This document shows positions 25,501-40,500 of a stretch of DNA of 64,000 nt, one piece after another. How positions within the stretch are numbered: the stretch's first letter is position 1; each line of letters begins with the position of its first letter. The position numbers and the translations under genes are program-made. Source of the DNA: Solenopsis invicta. Taxonomy: Eukaryota > Arthropoda > Insecta > Hymenoptera > Formicidae. The notes beneath the pieces are model-generated. The model ran no database searches. It saw only the letters and a list, made by a program, of their open reading frames with translations, and had not been told where the DNA came from. Location: assembly GCF_016802725.1 (NCBI RefSeq), contig NC_052668.1:21260501-21324500 (forward strand). Reading direction: 5' to 3'.

Positions 25501-28500
25501 TTTTACAAAAATTATTTACACGTAAGAGAAAATTATCAAGTGCAGTTTGGAATTATTCCAATCTATAGAATTGACGTTTATAGAATTAAAACTGGCAAGT
25601 ACGGAAATGTTCTTGAGAAACATTAAAATATGTAGTTAATGATGACGATTCTAATATTGTACATACTCACATACATATGTCTTCGTCACATGCTTCACTA
25701 GTCATTTTCATCGGCTAATTCGCTCGTAGAAATTTTTTTATCAGTAAAACAGAAATGTTTGAAATTATGTGTTGTTCTGTCATATTGTATATATTCACTG
25801 ATTAATACCATGTATTTTAATCGACACAACATGGAAACACACCAACAAACAACTTCCTCGTATTCGCGATTTTAATGATACATCCTAATTATTGGCGATG
25901 GAATGATGAAATTGAAATTTCTCAGTTAACAATAACTCGATTAATGCGATCGAACAGTTATATCGTGTCAAACGGTCGTACATGTTACACCACTCACTCA
26001 CTCGCAAACAGCGTTTGACGAAATGCTTGTGCATAACTATGCAGTGTTCCTACTTTCACTTAACCGCGCGCGCATCCGTCAAAACCGTACAAGAGAAATG
26101 GAGCAGGTGACATTTTTCAAGAGCACAATTTTATAATCCACCAAGCGAAACATTGCGAATAGACGGAAGGAGAGTAGAGAGAGCAACCTAATTCACAAGA
26201 CGTCGATCTACAAGAATCGTAATTTTTTGAACGTATATTCCTGAACGTTGGTTTCGGTACTCTTGTTATTATGCGACGATACAAATACACGAAGTAAATC
26301 CGATCACGTAAAGATTGAATATCATATAGATTAACTAAACTGCGACACTCTTCTTTAGCCAAATCGATACGTGACTCCCGATCTCGCATCGAACTGTAAA
26401 ATGCTTCGCGTATTTAAACCTTTCGCTGCTGAATCATTTCTTGTATATTTAAAATTTATTTATAAAATTTAATTGGAAGTTGGTTTGAATATAACATTTT
26501 CTTTCTTTTCTTATTTTTTTTTAAATGTAAAGAATATTTAAACGGTAAGTAGTTTAGAAAAAATAAAGAAAGTTTATATTTTTTGAACGTTTCTTCTCAT
26601 CTTAAGATACTTGTGTTAAATTTAATTGAAATTAATTTTTTTTACGGAACGGTACCTTTGATTTAGAGATGCGACGACGCTGTCTAGTGTCTATCACTAA
26701 CTATTGCAGCGAAAGGATTGAGTAAGCAAGCAGGCGTGTGTACGAACAATTTTCGATATGTCGATCGTTTGTGTCGAACGTAGGCGACGAGGCACCCGTA
26801 CCGGATGACGGTATTAAACCTACATTCACCGAACGACCGGTGATTAGACAATCCGACGACGGTAACACCATCACCTTCGAATGCCGACTTGTCGGCGATC
26901 CGAAACCGAGTGTCAAGTGGTAAGGCCTTGAAATCCGCGACGCGCGCAAGGAAGTAGCATTGGAAAATTGTGTTAGATTATCGGATTGAATTAATAAAAT
27001 TTAAAAAATATAAAAAAATAGTGTATCAAAGTAAACCTTTTGAAAAAGGTTAATTAAAAATTATTTTACAATTTTAGAAGACGTATAATTACAAAAGTGC
27101 ATTGAGATAAATATTTTAGTTACGATTATCAAAAATTGTAACGTCATTATTGTTACTTACAATGCATTACTTTGTATCCTTGATAACTTATATGTGCGAT
27201 TATCAAGATAATTTCGATAATATATCTCGTGCCAAAGTTCACAAACGCTGGAGCACGACGTGCACTTCCGAGCGCGCGATCCGCGATGTAAGTCAATATT
27301 CTGGCTTCGACTTGGCACGTTGGCGGCGATCGTAGGTATCACGGTACCGAGGAAGTGAAAGACGGCGGACGATTCAACACGTCGCTGGAACTCGATCAGA
27401 AGCTGTACCATCTCGCGAGGCTGAGGATCGACAATGTGGCGAAGGGGGATGCGGGCGAGTACAGAGCCGTGGCGAAGAACAAGCACGGCCAGGGGGTGGC
27501 GACCATTAATTTGAACTTCGAGGGTGGCGACAGGCTCAAGTAGGCATCGAGAGACGATTCGTCCTCGGGACATTATCCTGCCGTGCCACGATTCGACAGT
27601 CGCGCTTTTGTTCGATTCGACGCGGCGCGATGGAAACTTGCATTGCAATTTTTGTTCGATGTGTTGCGCTGCACAAAAGTACAGCGATAATTTAACTTAT
27701 TTCCCAATAAGTTGCAATGCAAGAATAATAGTAGTTGTAATAAAAGTCGAACTTGGATTGCTTTTTATTTGTGGTAAGGTCGTTAAACATAAAGTATATT
27801 ATGCTTCTGAAGAAATACTTCAGAATACTAAGAATTCTTTACGTTTACCGTCGGTTGCGCATGTTGCATTGTGACATATATAACTAAATCCCGACAAACG
27901 TATAATTATAAAATCGAAGTTGAAAGTTAGTTTATCGTATTATAAATGCAGGTATTCGTACACAACACATTTAAATCACTCTTTTTCTAATTCTGGAAAT
28001 TTTTGTTAAAATTATTATCCAAGCGCAAAAATTTCTTTCTTTATACATGCTTGCAGTCTTTTCATAATAATTTACATCCATTTACACCTTTTATAAATTT
28101 ACGAATGCCTGCATAAACAGAAGATGAGTTAGAAATATATAAAACTGTCATTTAGGATTTTGACAAATTAAGATTCGTGATTAAAAGAAAGCCTGCGATT
28201 TTTACTATGTTTATAACATCGCGTCGCGTTTTCGGAGATATCGTGTGGCGTGGCCGGCAGATGAGAAACAACGGTGTCCACCGAGATGGTTTTAGATTCT
28301 GCGTTCGATCGATCAGAAATTCGACGAATTTCGTCTGACGTGTCGATTTACACAGAATACCGGACGGTAAGCCGCCGCGCTTCCCGAAGAAACCGACGAT
28401 CCGCCAGGAGGGTGATTTACTCATCATGGAATGCATCCTGGAGGCACATCCGGTACCCGACATAACGTGGTACCAAGGTCAAAAAACGATTGCCGACAGT

Positions 28501-31500
28501 AAACGCGTGAAGATGTCACGTAAGGCCACCGGCAAGGATACGTATCTGCTGACCCTCGAGATCTCGAATCCGACCAAGGCTGACGGTGGGAATTACCGTT
28601 GCAACGCCTTTAACAACTTCGGCGAGAGTAACGCCAACATCTCCCTCAACTTCCAAGGCAAGTCCCCCTTGAAGCGTATGAGAGGGCTTTTATTGACACT
28701 CCGAGATTTTTATCGCACATCAATACTCACTTCAAAAATTATAAGAAAAATTATTAATTTTTTATTTGTGAACAGTTACGGTCAAATAAAGATATAAGAG
28801 CAGCAACGCTAAATGCAACGCTAAGTGTAATGCAAATACATCTTTTATTTTATGTATTTATAATATTAATTTTTTAAGTAATTTTTTGTTCAAAATTGCA
28901 AATTGCTCGGACAATGAAATCCCTCTCGTCGACTTTGTCCATGATGAATCCTATCGACTTTCCTCGTGTCTTCTTCGCGCACAATGCATTCTATGAACGC
29001 GCGCGGTAAGGGTGAACAAGCGATTTTTCTCGGTGAACGATCGCGATCATTGGCGATAGGTCGATTTATCAGGTAAGCACATCAGCCGCGCTACTGCTAA
29101 CCAATCGTGAAGTCTCTGTATCTTCGCTTCATAACTCATTGAGCTGCCAACAACACGACTAACGTCATCGTGAGCCGCGGTCGTGGGTCAACGATGACCC
29201 GCGACCGCGGCGGAAATTGCGTTTCTGGTGTCCCGCTGCGCACCCAGAAGCGTTACTCGCGTCTTCACCGACGACGTCTAACCGTGGATCTTTCCAAGAT
29301 GCAGAGGAGGGCGCGGGTTGCGCTCCGTCCTTCATCGAGAAACCTCGCATCATCCCGAACGAGACCGGCACGCTGATCACCATGAAGTGCAAGTGCAAGG
29401 CGAATCCCAAGCCAGAGGTCACGTGGTTCCGCGGTACCAACGTGGTCAAGGAATCATCGAAGATCTCGATCAAAACCAAAACGGTCGAAGAGGATATATA
29501 TGAACTTATCATGGAAATAAAGGTAACTGACTAATGACTTTCTTTAAATTGCAAATTTTTGTTCTTCAAATTTTCAGATATTTGATTCTGAATAATGTAC
29601 AAATAACTTTTTTAATTTTAAATCTTTCTTAAATGTTTTTCGACAATAGGACCCATCGGCACCGGACGGCGGTACTTACAGATGTCACGTGAAGAACGAG
29701 TATGGCGAGAGCAATGCCAATCTGAATCTGAATATCGAGGCGGAACCAGAACCGGAGGGAGATGGGCCGACGTTTGTAGAAAAACCGCGGATACAGTCAC
29801 AAAACAAGGGCAAGCTTGTCATCATGGATTGCAAGGTGAAGGCGAAGCCGAAGCCGCAGATTACGTGGACCCATGCCGGTAAAGTGGTACAAGAGTCCTC
29901 GAAGATCTCCATCAACATTGTTCAAGAGCAGGATGATATTTATTATATTAAATTGACTTTGAATGATCCTGGACCGGACGATTCTGGCCTTTACAAGTGT
30001 AACATTAAAAATGAACTTGGTGAACTTAATGCCAATCTTACGCTAAACGTTGAAAGTAAGTTTGCATTTCTTGTATAAAACATTATTTAGTACGATAGTA
30101 ATCTAATTAAATTTTTAGTTAATATGAATTAATTTATTTAGATTTAATAATTAAACTTTCGCTTTGATTACGTTTAGCTTTTATAAGAATATTTTTATAA
30201 TACGCTTGAAAGATATTAAATTATTGATAAATGAATTTATATTTATCAAAATATAATGAATAAAAATTTTTAGTTTTTAATAATAAGTGTTTAAAAAAAT
30301 ATACAGATTGTAAAAATAAATTTTAAAGTAAAATGTTATTGAATTTTTCGATTGTGATTTTAGTTGTACCTGTAATTAAGGAGAAACCAAAGGTAGTGAA
30401 AATTGTTAAGAAGAAGACAATCGTAATTGAATGTCATGTTCTTTCTCAATTTGCGCCCGACTGCACATGGTTCAAGGAGACTCAAGCTGTTAAAGAGGAT
30501 AATAGACACAAGTTGCATGTCGAACAAGTCAAAGAAGTGAGTTCCACAATAAAACTATTCTATATCAAAATAAATTAGTATAAAAAAGAAATTTATTTAG
30601 AGTTTAACAAAAGTAGGAGAGCAGAATTATTTTTTCTTACGTTTGTAATATTATTCAGTCATGATTGATGACGTAATTATTATTAAAAAATTATTATATG
30701 AATTTTGATCAGTGGATTTCTTTGAATAGGGTGAATTTGCCGTGAAACTTGAAATTGAACAAATGACGACGACAGACAAAGGCACGTACAAATTAGTGGC
30801 ACGTAACGAAAAGGGCGAAGCCACGTCGCAAGTAGTGGAAGTGACGGAAATTCCAGAGGAGAAAGGAGAAAAACCAAAAATTGTTACCGGCCTCAAATCA
30901 ATTGTGAGTATTTCTCTTAGTATTCCAAGTGCAGCGACTTTTTATTTGATTCATTAAGATAAAAAGATATTATTATTTAAATAAAGTTCTTTTGTTAATT
31001 GATTGTTTTGTGCTCTTTTTCATTTTCAGACTGTCGAGGAAGGTAAGACAGTCGAGCTTGTTGCCACTCTTGCAACGCAAGATCGAAAGGTTACTGTCAC
31101 ATGGTCTAGGTACGTGTTTAATATAAAAATTGCATTTTAAATAATTTACTAATTTTTGCGATACAAAGATATAATATTTAATTTTATTTAGACATTTTTT
31201 ATCATAGAAATACAAGAATACAAATTGCCAATATTACATAAATTAAACTGGATGTAATATTATAATAATCTTTATGATTACATATAATTGTAGAGATTCA
31301 ACGGTCATCAAAGCGTCAAAGGACATTATGATCTCTTTCAATGGTCTGGATATGAAATTAACTATTACCTCATCATCGACAGAATTATCAGGAACATATA
31401 AAGTTGTCGTAAGCAACGAATTCGGGCAAGACGAATCATCAGCTCGTCTCGTTGTCAAGGTAGGCAATTTTATTTAATCAAATTTTAGATTACAATATAT

Positions 31501-34500
31501 AAATGTAAGTTTCTTCTATTATTTTTTATGACCTTGTATAATTTCATATTCCAATATAATTAATATATGGCAAAGAAGAATTTACATTTCCTATAACTAA
31601 TACATTGCAAAGAATTTGCATTTTATGTGAAAAATCAGCATGTTGAATTTAAATTGTAATTGTTACCCCTTTACTTCATTGAATTATAACGTAAATTGTA
31701 TTGTAAATAATTGTAAATTTATCCGAGTACCCCATTGAAAAAAATTGTTTCAGACGAGTGTGAAACTAAACTGAAAAAATTTTAATATGATTAAACAATT
31801 GTACTCTTACTAAATTAAAAATTATTGAGATACATTCCCCAATATTGCATGCCATTCCCTCATTAAATTACAGAAGAAAGAGGAAAAGAAAAAGGATGAG
31901 GAGGAGGAAGAGAAGAAGAAGAAGAAGGTTGAGAAGAAAGAAGAGAAGAAAGAGGAGGAAAAGAAGGAAGAGAAAAAGGTGGAAAAGAAAGAGGAAAAGA
32001 AGGAAGAGAAAAAGGTGGAGAAAAAAGAGGAAAAGAAAATCGAAGAAAAGAAAGAGGAAAAGAAGGTAGCCGCTGAGATGAGAAGATCAATTAAAATTTT
32101 ATTTTATTTTAAACCGTTTCCTGTTGTTCTGTTATTCCTTTTGTTACGTTATCTTCTTGTGATTAACAAATACTCTTACACTGACCACATCAACTTGATA
32201 CAAAAATACAAAAAGATTAATCATTTTGCAAAATTTATTACACTTTGCTCTTTTTGTACTTGCAATTATTTAAAGGTAACGATTATAACAAAAGAGTAAT
32301 ATATTGAAAAATAAGGAAAGAAAAAAATTTTAGTTTTAAATAATTATTTTTGTATAATTAATTATATGTATTAAAAAATGCAAGTAAATTAATGAAAAAT
32401 ATTACATTAAGAGCGTTTGCTGTATAATTTGCAAAAACGATTGATCTTTTGATTCCTCGACGCGACATTTGAAAAATAATATCTCGATATATAAGGTAAT
32501 AATGTGGAGCGACAATGATGATGAGGGATCAGAAGAATACGAGGAGGAGGAGGAGGAGGAGGAAGAAGTGGTGAGTGTAATTGAATCCAGCGTTATTAGC
32601 ACAGAAGCCATTCTCGAAGAATCAGATTCTGAAATCGTTTCTCGCGTCGAGGTACACATATACACAAACATATATCAACACTAATACACAGATTTCATTA
32701 TTTATCAATTTATATAAAATTTCTGTACTTATTTAATAATAATTTAACCATGTATTATTTTTTATAATAAAACAGATAATTTTATTTTTCAAGTACTTAT
32801 AAAATAAAATTATTATTAACGTTACTACTTTTATAATTTATTACACGCTACTATTTCTTCTAATTAGATCTCTTCTCTTCTTTCTCTTTTCTTTCAAATT
32901 GTGAAAATCATGTCTTCGTAGGATTTATTTTTTTTCTTGTTATTTTTAAGGATAAGCCCAATTTGAAACCGAATGGTATCGACAAACCAGGGGTTGGGAA
33001 GGTACGAGATTTAATTATTTCTTTTTAATTTTTTAAGTTGAGGATCAAGTGTAAGTTTTTACGAAAGAAAACAGTACATGATCAGGACACGACACATTGT
33101 GATAATAATTATTTATTATTTGTGGCTTCCTGTTTATTATTTTACCCACTGTTTTGTTTGCATTTATCTTTCTTGTCATTTGTGTCATACCTTTACCTTG
33201 ATGTTTACATATGTACTGTGTGGTTTACAATATGCATGAAAGCTTAAATGCAAATTTTCTATAGATAGTATTCCATAGATACAAAATATATAATGAATAA
33301 ATTGTTGATAAATGATATGATTGACTACGTATATAAAGAATGTAATGCTAAGTTTAATATAAAAAAATTACGAAAGAAGAATAAAGGTCCTGATGTATTC
33401 TGTTTCAGAAAATGGAGATCTTACAGGTGAGCATAAGATATCAGACACTCGAATGTCGGTAATGTATGCACTCGAAAAACAGCTTTGATCCGCTCGAACG
33501 AATACTACTGTGCTCTGAAGCTTGAGGCTTTGGCGAAATATTTTAGCTAATTCTGCAAAATAATATTCGTTTATAAACCACAGCAAATAGTTTTTAGTTT
33601 TTTTTTAATATAAGAGGTCATCTTGCTACGCAAAATTATCTTTATGCGATTAATATCAATTGTGTTTATGCCATACAGATTTGCTTATATTACTTTATTT
33701 TTTGCAGCACCCACTTAATCTTGGCTTATCCGCTAAGTTTCTTCGAACGATCTTATGCGCACGTTTAAACAACCGCTTTGATATTTATTTCCTTTTGCTT
33801 AAGAAACGCAAGTTTTCCAAGAACTTTTTCAGATGTCATATTTCTTTCCAAATCCCAGAAGCTGGTTCCTTCGAATCTATCCAATTCTGCAAAATTTAAC
33901 TCTTTATTTTCCAATGCGAATTCTTACATGCTTGACTTTTTCTGTGTGTGATTTATATTGTGTGTATTTTTGTGCATGAACAATTTTGAGATAAAAACGA
34001 GATACTTGCTGCTAGTTAAATGTAAAAATAATTTTATATTACATTTATGCTGTAAACATATCTCTGATACTGTTTTAAATTAAATGGAGGAAGTATTTTG
34101 CTAATATTATATTACTTCTTTACATGTAGAAGGACGAAGAAATCGTGAATAACGTCGAAGAAAGGAAATCTATTAAGGTAATATAAAATGTAAATTTTTT
34201 ATTGAAAATGTTTATTAAATATTATAATTCAAATAATATAACGAATAGTCCACTTCCCAATTAGTAGACAGTGTCTTTTAAATATATTTTTTAAATATTT
34301 AAAAAACATTGTCTACTGATTGAATTAAAGTTATTGTATATTTAATTTTATATTTTAATATAAAATTATATTTTAATACATATTTTATTAATTTATAGAA
34401 GAAACCTGGCGAGAAAATTGAAGACAAAAAGGAAGAAGAAAAGGTAAACACAATTAAGTAGATAAACACAAGTTTCATTTATTGATTAATAATCTGTTTT

Positions 34501-37500
34501 TCAATTTTTTATCTTTAAATATTAATTATTTTTTTAGAAGAAGATTATAAAGAAGAAAGAGCCCGAATCCAAAGAGGTATGATCACAACTCACTCTCTTA
34601 ATTTTTATATCTTATGTTGTATATTATCTCCACATACGATACTGCTATTTTATTTATTGTAGATTGATTTCATCAATTTGTGCCATACATTTAATATTAT
34701 TACTTATATATGTCTAGGTGTCTCGAGAAACTACTCCTAAACCCGAGAAAACCGTGGCGAGTCGCAAGGAATCAGTCAGCAGGGTTAGCATTGATTGTAT
34801 TTTATATTTTTTAAATAACCAGTTAAAAAATAGATTTTATATAACAATTTTTATCTTTCAGGTGGAAGAAATAAAGACAGAAAGCCGTCGTAGTTCGATT
34901 GTCAAGATCGAAGGAAAGGTATGTGTGAGATTTTATAATATTAAATTTTGTATAAAAGCTTATAGTTTTGGAAAATTTATTCTGTACCATTAGATACAAA
35001 GTAAAATGCAAATACAAATTATTTTTATTTATTTTATACTTATTGTATAGATAATCGATGATGGCACCGACACACCACGACGTCTTTCTATACAGAAGGT
35101 ACACATACATATACATATACTTTACACACACATACACACATACATGCAGACATTATCAAAAACAATTACAAATAATTCACAAAATTGATATTTTGATAAA
35201 AACATATATTTCATTGACTAGACTAAAATAAAAATTAAAATATATTTATTATCAATAAAGTGATTTTAATTGAAATAATTTAATATAATAATTTCAAGTT
35301 TACTTTAATTAGCTTTGTCTTAATAAAAAAATTTGTTTGAAAGTATTATATTATAAATTGTTAAAAATTAAAAAATTTATATCAATCGACTTTTAATTTA
35401 TGTTTTACACATCTCAGACCGAAAAAGTCGAAGAAGAAGTCAAAGTAGAGAGCAGACGATCTTCTATCGTAGAAAAGAAGAAAGCGATCGATAAGGTAAG
35501 AAGGAATATATTGCCATTTATAACCGGTTATATATTGTGCTAACAAAATAAATATTTTGTTGTTGATTAATTGATTAGTTGTTATTAATAATAATTTTTG
35601 GAAGAATAAAGTAAGTATAGTATGAGTGAATTGTTTACCTTCTCAAAATAAACATAAGAAGGGGTTTCAGTATTTTATTAGAAATTAATTACTTAGTATT
35701 TGTATAGATATTAGATTAATAGCTTGATGTATAATTTTATTGTTTGCCAAATTCGTCTGTATTAATGCAAATTAGGTAATTTGTCTTTTATATTTTTACG
35801 AGCAGCTTTTGAAAATAATTTTATTTGTAGGTTTGATTTTTCAAGCTTTTAATGTGCAATTAATTTTACAATAAAAAAAAAATAACGTAAATTTATTTAA
35901 AAATATAAATTTATCTGCGAAACAATATAATTAATAAGATTTTAAAGTTCTAGTTCTGTAAAACAATAAAAATAATAGGGAAGATAGAATGTTCTTATAT
36001 TATACGTTAAACATCGAGATTCGACATTCGTGCAGTTATTAGATTTTGTGTAAAATAAATAGACGAGAGTATTTTATCTCGCGTCATTGCAGGACATGTC
36101 CGCATTCAGGACAAGAGCCATTTCGCAAATGATTGAAGACGAGGTACACTTACACATTTTAATTGCATTAATTATTTTATTTTATTTTTCTTTTAATTTT
36201 GTAACGAAATAAATATTTTTTTAGCATACACTCACAACGAAGATCAAGCCACATACACACAAATCCAACGACGATATTCAGGTACATAACAACACAATAC
36301 TACTCTCAATCATGCGTCGTTCATTAGATCAGCATACACATTACACTTGATTTTAGGACGTTCGGTCATCTAAGACTTTAGAGCGCGATAGTAAATTGGT
36401 AAGACGTTATGAGGTACGTGGCGCATATATTGCTGCATTTATGCATCTTGAGAAACGCGATATAGAAACATAAAATTTTGTAGGAAACCGCGACATTTGG
36501 AGTAACTTCTTCTGTACGTGGGTCTGATCATAAACCGAAGGTACATATATTCAAAAAAGAAGAGTTTAATTTTAAAATATTAAAATGTTTTACTTCTACC
36601 TCCGTTGTTTAAATACTTAAAAATGTTTTAGTTTTAAACCGTATTTAAATTTAAAATTAAAACTTTTAAAACTGAAATCTTTAACAGCTTTAAAATGTTT
36701 TAGTGTTTTAAATCTAAACATTTTTTAAAATTAAAAGAAGTATTTAAAAAACGGAGACAGTGGAAAAACACACACATCTTTTAATATCTTAAAATTAAAT
36801 TTCTTTTAAAGTGTATCTCGTGCTACACGTTGAATATATTTGACAAAATGTAGTTTTCTTAAAATTGCAAAAATATTATGATATTTCCGATAAAAGAAGT
36901 TATGCTAACGTTTTAGGTTACATCTCAAGCCGCAATTAAGCCACGCGTACGCGATTCGGATGATGAACGTGAGGTATATAAAAGATTATATTGCATACAT
37001 ATCAGTTATTATAACGGCAACGAAATGTATTTACGAACGTTGCGTACTTTATCGACGCTAATAATTCTAGGACGCTTGGAGCATTCACAATCCCGGAGAA
37101 CGTGATAACGAATCTGCGCCATATTATAGAGTATGCGAATATACTACGTAACAGTACACACTTCAGTTCAAAAAGAATATGATATTTCGAACATAATATT
37201 TTTTTATTTTAGGATAGATCATCAGATAAAACACGCAAACCTTACACACCCGCAGATACCACACAACCACGTCGAAAATCAGAAGACAAACCAAAAGATA
37301 AAATATTATTACACGATAAAGCCGCAAATAAGACACATCCGCAGAAATCGGATGAAGAGATTGAGGTATATAATATTTATTTTATAGCATACTGGCTAGA
37401 CAAGAGTAGCATATTTTCAAATCGTCAATCTGTTTAGGACATTGGGGCGAGTAAAGATAGCGATACTGACAAAAAACAGGACAAAGTATGCATATACATT

Positions 37501-40500
37501 TAAATTTTAAATATTATTTACGAATAGTTGGAGTTTTTTTAGACGGAATTATAAAACTTCAAATGTGTTATTTTAGGATGTTCCGAAAGAGAAAACACAC
37601 TTGCGCGACACACCTACAAGTAGAACACTTTCACATAAATCCGACGATCTTCCAATTTCTCGTGATACGCGTAAAATACATCCGCAGAAATCAGATGAAG
37701 AAATTGAGGTATAGAATAATTATTGTACAACACGCTAGATAGGTACAAATAGTATTTTGAAATCGTCAATTTGTTTAGGACATTTGGGCAAGTAAAGCAC
37801 GTGATAGTGACTCCAAGAAACGCGACAAAGTATGCGAGTTTAAATTTTGGATATTATTTGCAAATAGTGGTAATCTCTTTAGAAGGGATTATAAAACTTC
37901 AAATATATTATTTTAGGATGCCCCGAAAGAGAAAACACACTTGCGCGACACACCTACAAGTAGAACACTTTTACATAAATCCGACAATCTTCCAATAGAT
38001 AAAACATTTTCTCGTGATACACGTATAATACATCCGCAGAAATCAGATGAAGCGATTGAGGTATAGAATATTTAACCTATAACACACTAGTTAGGCAATA
38101 ACATATTTTCAAATTATCAATCTGTTTAGGACATTTGGGCGAGTAAAGAACGCGATACTGACTCCAAAAAAGACGACAAAGTATGCGAGTTTAAATTTTA
38201 GATATTATTTATGAATAATTGGAATATCTATAGAAGAGATTATATACTTTCAAATGTTATTTTAGGATGCTTCAAAAAAGAAAACATATTTGCCTGGCAC
38301 ATTTACGAGTCGAACACTTTCATATAAATCCGACGATCTTCCAATAGATAAAACACTTTCTCGTGACACACATAAAACACATCCACAAAAATCAGACGAA
38401 GAGATTGAGGTATAGGTTATTTTATTATTGACTTGCATAAGTTAACTGTGTGTAACACAAGTTATACATTTTTAACACATAAATTTTTTAAGAATATTTT
38501 GACGAGCAGAATGCAATAGCGATGCCAAAAAGCATGAAAAATATGTGTATATATTTAAATTATGAATTACGTAATTTTATTTTATGTTTATTTTATTAAA
38601 TTTTATATAAAAACTTTTTTTAAATTATAAATTTGCAAATAGTGGAATCTCTCTGTTTAGAAGAGATTATAAAATTTTAAATATGTTATATTATAGGATA
38701 CTTCGAAAGAAAAAGCGCGTTTACGTGATACGCCTAGTAAAGTACTTCCACATAAATCTGATAATGTTACAAAAGATAAGACCTTGTCTCGTGACACTCC
38801 TACACATAAAATAGATTCGCAGAAAGAAATTAAGGTATATGTTACATTTTATATTTGTGAGGCCTTTGTTATATATACTTTTAAAACACAATATTTTTTA
38901 GGATATTTTAACTAAGCCGAAAGAACGTGATGTCGATTCTAAGACACATGATAAAGTATGCAAATACAGTTATTATTTATCATACTTATATAATTAGATT
39001 CAATAGGGTAACATAGAAAATAATAATGACATCTTAAATAATATTTTAGAACATGCCAAAAGATAAGGCACTTTTACACGATACACTTACAACTAAAATA
39101 CAATCACACAAACCTGATGAAGAGCTGAAAGACAAGAAGACACTTCTACGTGACACACCTACGGCTAAAATACAAAAACCTGACGAAGTGATAAAAGATA
39201 AGACACATGACACACTTACACATAAAATTCGTCCACACAAACCTGATGAAAAAATAGAGGTATTTACACTTACATCATGCTCGCACATATATCGTGATTA
39301 AAAATACATAAATTTCTAAAAGGTTTTTACAATATTAATATTGTAGGACGTTTGGTCGAGCAAACCGAAAGAACACGATACTGATTCTAAAACATACGTC
39401 AAAGTATGCAAATTAATATATTAATTAAATATTATACACGAATAGCACATATTTAAAAAGGGGGAGTAATGTTCTAAATATAATATTATTTTAGGATTTA
39501 TCGAAACCTAAGGATAAATCATCCCGTCGTCAATCTGACGAAAAAATCGAGGTACACATTAAACATTACATATTACACATTACATTACACATCACGCCGT
39601 ATAATTTTTATTTATTTATTTTTTTTAACGTTGACACACTTCCAGGATATTTGGTCCAAACGGAGAGAACGTGAAAATATACCACACAAAACAGACGAGG
39701 TACATGACATGACATCTCACATATTTGAAATTAAGTCTATAAAATAGCAAATACAGTTTTAAAGAGTTATTATAATCATAGGATACGCCGATAATTAAGA
39801 GACGCGTGTCTAAACCTGACGATCAAACTGAAGCGGATAAAATATCTTTGGACAAAATAAATGCGCGTGATATCAAGCCCGCGCAAAGTAACGAGGTAGA
39901 GAATTGTATTGAAACACAATTTCTGTATTGAATACGTTACAATACGTTATTAAAATTTTAGGATAAATTGGCGCCGAAGTTGAGAAAACATGACGATAGA
40001 TACGTTCCACACCACGAGGTACACGAAAATACACAAATACATGTAACACTTTGCTTCGCTTCACTTCTTCAGCTCATACACTTTCGTATCTTACACTCAC
40101 GTAAAAATTAAGTATGCTGTTATTTTAGGATGCCGCGTGTACCGTAGATACGCCACTCAAATTCCCACACTGCCACGACGTCAAAACTTATTACACGCAT
40201 TATAATTATGTTAGTTAGACAGTACTTATGGATGATAACAAAACTTATTTTATTTATTTATTTTTTTTAATTGATATATTATTTTAGGATGTATGGGCGC
40301 CGAAATCCGTCGAACCAAATTCTGTTACTATCGACAAGGTATACATACGCGTACACAACATCATACGCACGTATGATGAAATAAATTAATAAATAAAAAT
40401 AGAAATTAATTCCATACAAAGTACTCGCATTGGAGAAACAATTGTTTATTTTATATATTTTTTTAGGACACTTTGTTACCTACCGTTAAACCGCAAACGC

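Noticed and set aside
27524..27529. GTGGCG as donor for the Ig3 exon
   Set aside because: Gives phase 1, but the following exon needs phase 2; GTAGGC at 27540 fits.
31863..32090. Long minus-strand and alternate-frame reading frames over the Lys/Glu exon
   Set aside because: Mirror frames of a purine-only repeat; the Ser/Phe/Pro-rich and Arg/Lys-rich products are artefacts of the coding strand.
33710..33899. Possible exon after TTTTTTGCAG
   Set aside because: Hydrophobic, Phe/Leu/Cys-rich translation unlike its neighbours and no phase 0 donor before a stop.
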